Assembly (NCBI GenBank): GCA_003532715.1
Contig: DOEZ01000671.1
Coordinates: forward strand, 6,799-19,247
Direction: 5' to 3'
Source of the DNA: Planctomycetaceae bacterium
GTDB taxonomy: Bacteria > Planctomycetota > Planctomycetia > Pirellulales > Thermoguttaceae
Length of the DNA: 12,449 nt
Positions 1 to 6,157 of the stretch are shown here, piece after piece. The position numbers were made by a program, and so were the translations under genes. Within the stretch, counting starts at the first letter, position 1, and each line of letters opens with the position of its first letter. The notes below the pieces were generated by a model. The model had not been told where the DNA came from. It saw only the letters and a list, made by a program, of their open reading frames with translations, and made no database searches.

Positions 1-1419
1 AATGGGGACGAACGACCAAAGCAAATGGACCAGCAAAAAGTCCGGGAATAAGGCTGCCACGAACGTGGCCCACGTGTACAGAACGAGCAGCAGGATTAGA
101 GTACAGAGTCCCGACAGGATGCTGCTTCGCAGATACATCGAGCAGAACTGGCCGCAGGCGAAGGCCGTGCCCACGAAGAGCGTTGCCCCCAAGACCATTT
201 CGCCGAAGTCGGACGGCGGGTCGTTGAGCAACATCGTTGACACCACGAATTGAGAGAAAACAAAAACGAGCGAGTAGACCAGCGCGGGCACAAACCAGAC
301 AAGCTGTCGGCTAAGCCACACGAGGCCCGGCCGCGCGCCGTGATCGGCCAGGAGTCGGAACCGGTTCTCCTGCCAGTCCTCGCGAAAAACGCACGCACCG
401 GCCAACGGAACCACCAGCACCACCACGATACCAAGGACGCCTCGCCAATCGCCTTCGGTCTCCAATGTGGCAAGACAACCGAGCGGGATGGATAGCACCA
501 TAAACGTTAAAAAGCCGATCAAAAGCCAACGAGACTGACGCCAATGTTGCCAAACGAGCCTAGCGAGTTCGAAGTTCGCGGGAAGCTCTCGACGCCGCAG
601 CGCCGGGCGAGTCCGATCTTGCCACGTGAACTCACCGATTTCGTATTCCGAGGCGGCCGACGCGGCGTCGTGTGACCAGCCGACCGACGCGTGGAGCCCT
701 GGAAGGCTCTCGCGCCGGGCGATCCTCCGACGCCCCAGAACGCCCGCGTCGTGGAACCATCGACGGACCAGCCAAACGTCGACCGCCGCCACGAGCAACA
801 CGATGGCCGCGCGGATTGGGAGCACTTGGGCCCACCAAATCGCCCCGGTGCCCGGGTCGTGATACACAGTCGCGTGGATCACCGCGCATACGAATGGCAG
901 CAACACCCCAAACAGGCCGCCGAGGATCGCCACGAAGATGGCGCGCCGCAGTAGGAGCGAGAACAGCAGCCCCCAAACAAACAACTCGACCGGCAGGATG
1001 CCGAGTTGGCCGGCCGTCAACGCCAAGCTGCCCGTCTCGATCGGCATGACGCGCCGCAAGAAGAGAAATGCCGCGCACGTCACGCCGAGCATGACCAGCG
1101 TGCTCGACAAGGCGAAGACGACATGCCCCAGCAGCAACCGTCGCGGCTCGACCGGCAGTGCGTGAAGCAACGACGCCGTGCCCGACTCATGCTCGCCGGC
1201 GAATATCACGGCCGCGCAGCCCAACGCATAGAGCGCGGGCACGAGGACGGCCCACGCCAGAATGGGCACGTAGGCAAACTCGGTCATTTTCATCCGCGTC
1301 GCCACGAAGGCGACGGCGGCCTGCAACCCGATGCCGAAAAGGGCCGTCACGAGCCAGAAGGCCCGCAGCTCGCGGTAGTCTTTCCAGAAGATGCTCGACA
1401 ACACCCCGTGGCTGTTCAT
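1..1419 (-). CDS. ABC-2-type transporter permease, C-terminus cut by window edge
   Basis: Membrane subunit of an ABC exporter, paired with the ATPase just upstream. The frame is open from ATG at 1419 to the left edge (473 codons visible, no stop), so the C-terminus lies outside the window. It starts MNSHGVLSSIFWKDYRELRA, and this overlaps the ATPase stop in an ATGA. A strong AGGAGGTG Shine-Dalgarno lies 5 bases upstream (1425-1432), inside the ATPase gene. Hydrophobic segments lie near residues 20-40, 50-75, 98-122, 140-182, 200-217, 297-318, 328-345, 371-396, 407-424 and 433-458, around a cytosolic stretch at about 220-290. The protein appears to contain two related halves: FAGEHESGTASLLHALPVEP (74-92) and FREDWQENRFRLLADHGARP (345-364) occupy equivalent places. 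This fits ABC-2-type permeases of YtrB/CcmA-like exporters. The substrate is unknown. Confidence 0.85.
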   Translation of the reverse strand, partial: MNSHGVLSSIFWKDYRELRAFWLVTALFGIGLQAAVAFVATRMKMTEFAYVPILAWAVLVPALYALGCAAVIFAGEHESGTASLLHALPVEPRRLLLGHVVFALSSTLVMLGVTCAAFLFLRRVMPIETGSLALTAGQLGILPVELFVWGLLFSLLLRRAIFVAILGGLFGVLLPFVCAVIHATVYHDPGTGAIWWAQVLPIRAAIVLLVAAVDVWLVRRWFHDAGVLGRRRIARRESLPGLHASVGWSHDAASAASEYEIGEFTWQDRTRPALRRRELPANFELARLVWQHWRQSRWLLIGFLTFMVLSIPLGCLATLETEGDWRGVLGIVVVLVVPLAGACVFREDWQENRFRLLADHGARPGLVWLSRQLVWFVPALVYSLVFVFSQFVVSTMLLNDPPSDFGEMVLGATLFVGTAFACGQFCSMYLRSSILSGLCTLILLLVLYTWATFVAALFPDFLLVHLLWSFVPI

Positions 1420-2381
1420 GCGGACACCTCCTCCTCGGCGTTGGAGCCGTCGGCGGCTGGATAGTCGTACTGGTCGGGCCCGTTGGCTGACGGCCCGGGT
1501 TCTGCTTGCATCTGGGCGACGAAGATTTCTTCGAGGCTTGGCGTGCGAATTTCGAGCGATTCGACGGCCGGATGGCCGCGAAGCGCGTCGAGCGAGGGCT
1601 CGGGCACGTCGACGGCGACGACCTGCCACTGGCGGCCGTGACGTCGGCGGCTGAGCACGCGGCCGGACAACTCGGGCAGCGTCCCGACGCCTTCGTGGAG
1701 CGTGAATAGCAGGTGCCGCGTCTGCTCCTTGAGCCGGTCGACCGTTTCGACCAGCAGCACGCGGCCGTGGCGGATGATGGCCACGACGTCGGCCACCCGC
1801 TCGACCTCGTTGATTTGGTGGCTCGACAGGAAGACCGTTTTGCCGGTTGCCGCGCGATCGACCATGCTTTCGAGAAACTCGCGGCGGACCATGGCGTCGA
1901 GCCCCGAGGTCGGCTCGTCGAGAATCAGCAAATCGGGGTCGCCGGCCAGGGCCAGCGACAGGGCGACTTTGGCCCGGGCTCCCTTCGAGAGCGTTTTGAT
2001 CTTCGCGCCGCCCAACAGGTGGAAGCCGAGTGTCGCGCGGCGGTACTCGTCGAGAAAACCGTCGCGGTGAAACCCGGCCACGAACCAGCCGATTTCGTCG
2101 ACCGTCATCCAGTCGTAGAGGACGGGCCGCTCGGGCACGTAGCCGACGCGGCGGCGGATGGCGAGCCCGTGCTCGGCGCTGTCGAGTCCCAGAACGGATG
2201 TCCGGCCGGCGTCGGCGTCGGCCAGTCCCAGCATGATGCGAATGGCAGTCGTCTTGCCCGCGCCGTTCTCGCCCAACAGGGCGAAGACCGTGCCGGGCGG
2301 CACTTCGAGCGAAACCCGATCCAAGGCGACCACGTTTCCAAAACGTTTCGACAGCTTTTCGAGTTCGATGACGCTTTTCAT
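1416..2381 (-). CDS. ABC transporter ATP-binding protein (YtrB/CcmA-like exporter family)
   Basis: Cytosolic ATPase that powers the adjacent permease; 321 residues. Visible motifs are Walker A GENGAGKT (37-44), the Q-loop region GYVPE (80-84) with Glu where many ABC proteins have Gln, a divergent signature LSKGA (131-135), Walker B LLILDEP (151-157) with catalytic Glu156, the D-loop SGLD (159-162) and the switch His188 in SSH. After the nucleotide-binding domain comes an accessory region (about 215-290) ending in the SLEEIFV motif common in exporter ATPases, then an acidic, low-complexity tail rich in Glu, Asp and Ala. The start ATG overlaps the repressor stop in an ATGA (2378-2381), and the stop overlaps the permease start likewise, so the three genes form one transcript. 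The family is firm. The transported substrate (drug, lipid, peptide or cell-wall antibiotic) cannot be read from the sequence. Confidence 0.93.
   Translation of the reverse strand: MKSVIELEKLSKRFGNVVALDRVSLEVPPGTVFALLGENGAGKTTAIRIMLGLADADAGRTSVLGLDSAEHGLAIRRRVGYVPERPVLYDWMTVDEIGWFVAGFHRDGFLDEYRRATLGFHLLGGAKIKTLSKGARAKVALSLALAGDPDLLILDEPTSGLDAMVRREFLESMVDRAATGKTVFLSSHQINEVERVADVVAIIRHGRVLLVETVDRLKEQTRHLLFTLHEGVGTLPELSGRVLSRRRHGRQWQVVAVDVPEPSLDALRGHPAVESLEIRTPSLEEIFVAQMQAEPGPSANGPDQYDYPAADGSNAEEEVSA
1425..1432 (-). promoter_or_regulatory. Strong Shine-Dalgarno for the permease
   Basis: AGGAGGTG on the minus strand, 5 bases before the ATG at 1419. It lies inside the last codons of the ATPase gene. 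Together with the ATGA overlap it fixes the permease start and suggests translational coupling. Confidence 0.75.
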
Positions 2382-2773
2382 GGCTTGGCTTCCTCTCGTT
2401 CAAGCGATTTCAGTTCGGCTTCGACCAGTTGGCGGAGTTCGTCGCCGTCGAGTCGGCTTTGACGCGCTTCGCGCAGGACCTGGCCGAGCCGCTGTTGGAT
2501 CAGATCGCGCCGCTGGCGGCGGCACCGCTGGGCGGCGTCGGCGGCCACCTGGAGCCCGGTGCCGCGAACGGGTTGCAGCACGCCCTCGGCCTGAAGCTCG
2601 CGGTAGGCGCGGGCGACCGTGTTGGGGTTGAGGGCCAGCTCGCGAGCCACCTCGCGAACCGAGGGGACCATTTCGGCCGGCTTGAGGACGCCGGCGGCCA
2701 CGGCGAATTTGACTTGGCGAACGACCTGCTCGTAGATGGGCAGGCCGTTGCTCGAGTCGATATGGAAGAACAT
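2378..2773 (-). CDS. GntR-family repressor, YtrA subfamily
   Basis: DNA-binding repressor of 131 residues, likely controlling its own operon. It begins MFFHIDSSNGLPIYEQVVRQ, the typical start of YtrA-type GntR proteins. A winged helix follows (about residues 10-80, including PSVREVARELALNPNTVARA and the wing LQPVRGTGLQV). Then comes a short helical dimerisation tail (about 90-128) instead of a large effector domain; this short tail defines the YtrA subgroup. I chose ATG 2773 over a GTG eight codons upstream because AGGAG sits 8 bases before it and the GTG would lie inside the operator dyad. The protein is followed by an ATPase and a permease with ATGA overlaps, the standard YtrA neighbourhood in which the repressor is relieved by envelope stress or antibiotics. 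The inducer here is unknown. Confidence 0.9.
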   Translation of the reverse strand: MFFHIDSSNGLPIYEQVVRQVKFAVAAGVLKPAEMVPSVREVARELALNPNTVARAYRELQAEGVLQPVRGTGLQVAADAAQRCRRQRRDLIQQRLGQVLREARQSRLDGDELRQLVEAELKSLEREEAKP

Positions 2774-2781
2774 GGCGGGTA

Positions 2782-2809
2782 CTCCTGTACTATCCACCTA
2801 GTACAGTAG
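2782..2809 (-). promoter_or_regulatory. Candidate GntR/YtrA operator dyad
   Basis: Perfect inner inverted repeat GTACTA-N6-TAGTAC (2787-2804), extended outward to arms CTCCTGTACTA and TAGTACAGTAG that match at 10 of 11 positions. It overlaps the predicted -10 box and lies between promoter and repressor start, so a bound GntR dimer would block transcription. The binding protein is inferred from position and from the family's habit of autoregulation. Confidence 0.7.
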
Positions 2810-2858
2810 ACACTTTCGGCCAGGCTGTCAATAGTCTTTCGAGAAAATTTTCGAAAAA
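2803..2858 (-). promoter_or_regulatory. Promoter of the GntR-ABC operon with UP-like element
   Basis: On the minus strand there is a perfect -35 TTGACA (2831-2826), a 17-base spacer and -10 TACTGT (2808-2803), which is weak (3 of 6). Just upstream of the -35 box lies an AT-rich block with GAAAATTTTC (2843-2852) and TTTTCGAAAA (2848-2857), placed as an UP element would be. The combination suggests a strong promoter held down by the overlapping dyad. Confidence 0.65.
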
Positions 2859-2894
2859 CGAGCATTTGATGTTCTGGCGGGGCTCTTGACGTTT

Positions 2895-3017
2895 CGGAAA
2901 AAGGGGAAAGGGGAGAAATGGGAAAAGGAAGAGGAGAGAGGTAAGCCGAGTGAATACTTGCCGTGGCACTTGCGTGTAATCAAAACTTTCTCCTTTTCCC
3001 CATTTCCCCTCTTTCCG
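2895..3017. repeat. Imperfect polypurine/polypyrimidine inverted repeat
   Basis: Left arm 2895-2933 is nearly all purine, with CGGAAAAAGGGG and AAATGGGAAAAGGA. Right arm 2986-3017 is the complementary pyrimidine tract, whose reverse complement reads CGGAAAGAGGGG then AAATGGGGAAAAGGA. The left arm carries about nine extra bases in the middle, and the spacer is about 50 bases. The repeat lies in the divergent gap between the GntR operon and the kinase. It may be an interspersed element, a cruciform or a triplex-prone tract; the function is unknown. Confidence 0.6.
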
Positions 3018-3052
3018 AGCCGTAAACCCGAATCACGGCGTCCGCCCGACCC

Positions 3053-3081
3053 TTGACGTACCCCCCGACGTGCGGTAGCGT
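3053..3081 (+). promoter_or_regulatory. Possible promoter of the kinase/HEAT pair
   Basis: TTGACG (3053-3058), a 17-base spacer and TAGCGT (3076-3081). The -35 box is good (5 of 6) and the -10 box is poor (3 of 6). It is the best candidate in the gap, about 90 bases before the kinase start. Confidence 0.35.
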
Positions 3082-3112
3082 GGTATTGAACGCCGTTGCC
3101 TGATTTGACATA

Positions 3113-3146
3113 CATCCGTGTTCATCCGCGTTCATCCGCGGTTCCC
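3113..3146 (-). repeat. Short interspersed repeat, copy 1, with 10-bp tandem units
   Basis: Three near-identical 10-bp units of TTCATCCGCG type (the first is CATCCGTG) followed by GTTCCC. Bases 3124-3146, read on the minus strand, are identical over 23 bases to 5818-5840 on the plus strand. This motif type (GGATGAACGCGGAT) looks like a widespread intergenic repeat in some large bacterial genomes; that comment is from memory. It lies just upstream of the kinase start. Confidence 0.65.
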
Positions 3147-3172
3147 AAAAAAAGACACTCATCCCGCTTGCC

Positions 3173-3922
3173 ATGCCCGGTTCGACCGCCTACTCGTCCG
3201 ACGCCGATCAGCGACTGGTCGATCAATATCAGGAGATCGCCCGGCTCGCCGGGGGGCTTGCCCACGAGATCAAGAACCCGCTGTCCACCATCCGGCTGAA
3301 CATGGAACTGTTGGCCGAGGATTTCGCCGAAAGCGACTCGGCTCGCGATCAGCGGGCGTTGCGCAAGGTTCAAATGGTCGAGCGCGAATGCCAGCGGCTG
3401 CAAGACCTGCTCGACAATTTTCTCAACTACACGAAGGTCCGCGCGCTTCGTTCGGAGCCGACGTCTCTGAACGACCAGGTCGAGCGGGTGTTGACGTTCT
3501 TTCGGCCCAAGGCGGCCGAGGCGGGCATCGAACTGGCCACCTATCTCTCGCCCGATTTGCCTACCGTGCTGCTGGACCGCGAGGCGTTCCACGGGGCGCT
3601 GTTGAACCTGGTGCTCAACGCCGAACAGGCCGTCGAACGAGGCGGACAGATCATCGTGCGGACCTACGCCACGGCCGACGGCGTGGCCCTCGATCTGATC
3701 GACACGGGCTGCGGCATGGACGAAGAAACCCGGGCGAAGATCTTCGACGCCTTCTTTTCGACCAAGGCGGGCGGTTCGGGCCTCGGACTGCCCACCACCC
3801 GCAAAATCGTCGAAGCCCACGGCGGCGAAATCCGAGTGGAAAGCGAACCGGGCCGAGGCACTCAATTCACCATCAAATTACCCACGCCCGCCCGATTGGC
3901 GGCACAGAGTTGTTCCCCTTAA
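3173..3922 (+). CDS. Small soluble sensor histidine kinase (HisKA-HATPase only)
   Basis: Two-component histidine kinase of 249 residues with no membrane segment and no PAS, GAF or HAMP input domain. The HisKA domain occupies about residues 18-90, with the H-box GGLAHEIKNPLSTI and phospho-acceptor His31. The HATPase domain occupies about 132-236, with the N-box NLVLNAEQA (Asn149), G1 DTGCGMD (177-183), the F-box FDAFFSTK (191-198) and G2 GSGLGLP (201-207). All catalytic motifs look intact. The style is NtrB/AtoS-like, but the sensor part is missing. ATG 3173 is the only ATG in frame after an upstream stop (3101-3103), and no good Shine-Dalgarno precedes it. The HEAT-repeat gene follows 19 bases downstream and is probably co-transcribed. 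No response regulator is adjacent, so the phosphate acceptor must be encoded elsewhere. The signal may come through a partner protein. Confidence 0.92.
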   Translation: MPGSTAYSSDADQRLVDQYQEIARLAGGLAHEIKNPLSTIRLNMELLAEDFAESDSARDQRALRKVQMVERECQRLQDLLDNFLNYTKVRALRSEPTSLNDQVERVLTFFRPKAAEAGIELATYLSPDLPTVLLDREAFHGALLNLVLNAEQAVERGGQIIVRTYATADGVALDLIDTGCGMDEETRAKIFDAFFSTKAGGSGLGLPTTRKIVEAHGGEIRVESEPGRGTQFTIKLPTPARLAAQSCSP

Positions 3923-3941
3923 CCTGGACAGGAGGTTAATC

Positions 3942-5774
3942 ATGGAGTGGTACATGCCATTCTTAATGGCGCTCGCCGGATTGTTTCTTATTGTCGCGGC
4001 CGCGCTCGATTGGGATTTCTTCTTCGAGATGCGCAAGGCCAGAACCCTTGTTGCGTGGTTCGGTCGGGGTCGCGCCCGAGTCTTCTACATCGTGCTCGGC
4101 TCCTTCCTTCTGCTGCTTGGATTCGGCTTCACGTTTGGCGTTATCGCGACCGAAGCAAGAAGCCGCCAAGTGGCCGCGCCGATGGAACGACACGCCGGCG
4201 CGTCGAAGTCGGGCCGCAATGAACCGGAACCCTCGGGCAAGGGAGTGACATTGTGGGACGCTCGAGTACGCTACGGCGATCGTGGGGCAGGTCTGATCTT
4301 CGCCTGCAACTATCGCTGGGACCAGGGAAAGCCCTCGATGGGAACGAAGTATCTCTTGGTCATCGAAGCCCTGGGAGACGAGTTCGAGACGGGATTCACG
4401 GCTCACGAGTTGCAGGAGCGGGGCATGGTCCAGGGTGAGCTTCGTACGCGCCACACGGGTGCTCTGCCCGACTGCAAGATGTACCTGGTCGTGGAAGACC
4501 ACGCCGGAGGAAATCGACGCGAGATATCGAACGTGGCCAGCTATGAGAACCCCGCTGCGAAACAGATCGCCGCAGCGCAAAGTGCGAAGCCGGCCGCCGC
4601 GGACTTCTCCTTCTTTTTCGGGTCGAAGTCTCCCGAGCCGCAAAATTCGACGCCGTCGTCGAATGTCCTCGACGGCGCGATCGCCCGCCTCAAATCGTCG
4701 GACGTTGACGAACGAAATGCCGCCGTCAGACAGATTGTCGACGTGCCTGTCGACGAAGCACGTCGCCGGGAGGTGGCCGCGCTGCTCGAGTCGTTGCTCA
4801 AGGACAAGGATGATCTGGTCCGCGATGCGGCCATGGAAGCGCTGATGGTTTGGGGTGATCCGTCTTCGGTGCCCGCCGTGATAGTGGTTGCTTCCGACGA
4901 ATCGCCATGGGTTCGACATAAGGCCGTACAATTTCTAGGAAAGACGAAGAGTGTGGAGGCCGCCGAGGCCCTCGCCTCGCGACTCAAGGAGCACCACGGC
5001 GAGACCTATAGCGGGCTTCGGGACATGGGAAGCGTGGCGGAACCGGCAATCCTGAAGCAACTCGCCAGCGACGATGCGAACACGAGGCACCTGGCGCTGA
5101 AGCTCCTCGCGGAAATCGGCACCGAACAGTGCGTTCCGGCGCTAATCGAGGCGATCGAACATGCCGACGTCACTACCCGGCGTCTGGCTTTCGAGGCGAT
5201 TTGCCAGCGAAAGGACGCTCGCTGCGCCGAAGCGGTCGCCCGGCGACTCACGATTGAAGATGATTTCAGACACGCGGCGGACGCGTTGCGCGCGATCGGA
5301 TCGCCTGCCGAAATGGCAGTGGCCGCCCATATCGCCGACGAAGATGAAGAAGTCCGGCACATGGCATTGGACATTCTGCGACATGTCGGCACGCAAGAGA
5401 GCGTTCCGGCCTTGAATGAGACGCTCAAGTCGCCCGACCGGGCAACGCGGCACATCGCGTTGAGCATTCTCCGCGAGCGAAAGGACGCTCGATCCGTGGT
5501 TCCGGTTACACGGCTGCTTTTGAGCGACGAAGATCGCGGAGTGGCGACGGATTGTCTCATCCAGATCGGCCCCGCCGTGGAGGATACCATACTCAAGGGC
5601 CTCAAGCACGCCAACCCAGCCGTTGTCGCGTCATGCTGCAATATCCTTGGTAAGGTGGGAACGAAGAAAAGCGTCAACGCACTGCAAGGTCTGGTCAATT
5701 CACGGGACGGCGGCGTTGCAGCCAACGCCAAGTGGGCTCTCGACGACATTATGAGACGCGAGGCCGGTGGTTGA
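3942..5774 (+). CDS. Membrane-anchored HEAT-repeat protein with Imm17-like N-terminus
   Basis: 610-residue protein of unknown role. Two hydrophobic helices (about 5-23 and 47-69) flank a short loop with DWDFFFEMRKAR and FGRGRARVFY. This pattern recalls the two-helix Imm17 family; that is my recognition, not a search result. A hydrophilic linker (70-100) leads to a probable beta-rich domain (about 101-200, starting GVTLWDARVRYGD). An Ala/Ser/Pro-rich linker follows (205-240), then HEAT/PBS-lyase-type helical repeats (242-605) with recurring VRxxAL and VPAL signatures. From residue 381 the repeats follow a 90-residue super-period. AGGAGG lies 6 bases before the ATG, a strong ribosome site. The gene follows the kinase after 19 bases, so it may present a signal to the kinase or act as a scaffold; this is inference. 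The bulk of the protein is probably cytosolic if both helices form a hairpin. Confidence 0.85.
   Translation: MEWYMPFLMALAGLFLIVAAALDWDFFFEMRKARTLVAWFGRGRARVFYIVLGSFLLLLGFGFTFGVIATEARSRQVAAPMERHAGASKSGRNEPEPSGKGVTLWDARVRYGDRGAGLIFACNYRWDQGKPSMGTKYLLVIEALGDEFETGFTAHELQERGMVQGELRTRHTGALPDCKMYLVVEDHAGGNRREISNVASYENPAAKQIAAAQSAKPAAADFSFFFGSKSPEPQNSTPSSNVLDGAIARLKSSDVDERNAAVRQIVDVPVDEARRREVAALLESLLKDKDDLVRDAAMEALMVWGDPSSVPAVIVVASDESPWVRHKAVQFLGKTKSVEAAEALASRLKEHHGETYSGLRDMGSVAEPAILKQLASDDANTRHLALKLLAEIGTEQCVPALIEAIEHADVTTRRLAFEAICQRKDARCAEAVARRLTIEDDFRHAADALRAIGSPAEMAVAAHIADEDEEVRHMALDILRHVGTQESVPALNETLKSPDRATRHIALSILRERKDARSVVPVTRLLLSDEDRGVATDCLIQIGPAVEDTILKGLKHANPAVVASCCNILGKVGTKKSVNALQGLVNSRDGGVAANAKWALDDIMRREAGG
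5082..5756 (+). repeat. 270-bp (90-residue) higher-order repeat in the HEAT gene
   Basis: Two full units (5082-5351 and 5352-5621) and a half unit (5622-5756). Equivalent segments are TRHLALKLLAEIGT (381), VRHMALDILRHVGT (471) and VVASCCNILGKVGT (561), exactly 90 residues apart. RKDAR recurs at 423 and 513. By hand, units 1 and 2 share about 31 of 90 residues. At DNA level AGCGAAAGGACGCTCG recurs exactly 270 bases apart (5206 and 5476). Confidence 0.7.
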
Positions 5775-5786
5775 CGGACCGTTCAC

Positions 5787-5840
5787 CACGGAGGCACGGA
5801 GGAAGGAGTACTACAGAGGGAACCGCGGATGAACGCGGAT
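5787..5840 (+). repeat. Interspersed repeat cluster after the HEAT gene (copy 2)
   Basis: CACGGAGG occurs twice in tandem (5787-5802). After 15 bases comes a 23-base match (5818-5840, containing AACCGCGGATGAACGCGGAT) to the minus strand of 3124-3146. Both are non-coding intergenic repeat types in a convergent gap. The remaining gap to 6117 holds no convincing gene. Confidence 0.65.
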
Positions 5841-6027
5841 AGGGCGTGCGATGACGGGCGATACGCCTTCACCCCGTTGTTATACACAAGTGCATTTGCC
5901 GTTTTTCGTCCCGTAGCGACGCGCGAAAATGGCATCCCAAGGCGCGCGGGTGGCAATGCGGGCCTGTCCGGCGTTTGTATGGACGCGGTAGAACCGTGGA
6001 TGTCCAACAATTCCCGCCATCGAATGT

Positions 6028-6052
6028 GGAGGTGTCCCGAATCGGGGCCTCC
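6028..6052. terminator. Weak hairpin in the convergent gap
   Basis: GGAGG (6028-6032) pairs with CCTCC (6048-6052), with an inner CCC/GGG pairing around GAATC. It is symmetric enough to fold from either strand and lies between two convergent genes. No T-run follows on either side, so intrinsic termination is doubtful. Confidence 0.25.
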
Positions 6053-6117
6053 GTCCGTTTCGATTCCCCGCCGCTTCGCGACTTCGCGTGCGCCCCATCC
6101 TCCGCGACTCTTCCTAA

Positions 6118-6151
6118 CCCCGCGCCCCTCGTCCCTCGCCCCGCGACCCCC
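6118..6151 (-). other. G-quadruplex motif downstream of the acetyltransferase stop
   Basis: On the minus strand there are five G-runs of lengths 5, 4, 3, 4 and 4, separated by loops of 4, 3, 4 and 3 bases. This fully meets the four-tract quadruplex pattern. The motif starts 6 bases after the stop codon (6158-6160) of the acetyltransferase and would be in its mRNA. Confidence 0.55.
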
Positions 6152-6157
6152 GCGCAC

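Noticed and set aside
2774..2797. GTG start eight codons upstream for the GntR protein
   Set aside because: It would begin inside the operator dyad and lacks a ribosome site. ATG 2773 has AGGAG at the right distance and gives the typical family N-terminus.
3113..3146. Short tandem units read as a CRISPR-like array
   Set aside because: The units are 10 bp and directly adjacent with no spacers, and there are no cas genes. They are part of an interspersed repeat.
3118..3939. 273-codon plus-strand frame overlapping the kinase
   Set aside because: It is out of frame with the intact HisKA/HATPase motifs and begins inside the interspersed repeat.
3963..4931. 322-codon minus-strand frame inside the HEAT gene
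   Set aside because: It lies opposite the membrane helices and beta domain of the plus-strand protein and shows no coherent motifs.
3942..5774. Toxin-immunity or defence system suggested by the Imm17-like N-terminus
   Set aside because: There is no toxin, nuclease, secretion or other defence gene in the neighbourhood. Immunity function would rest on a remote resemblance alone.
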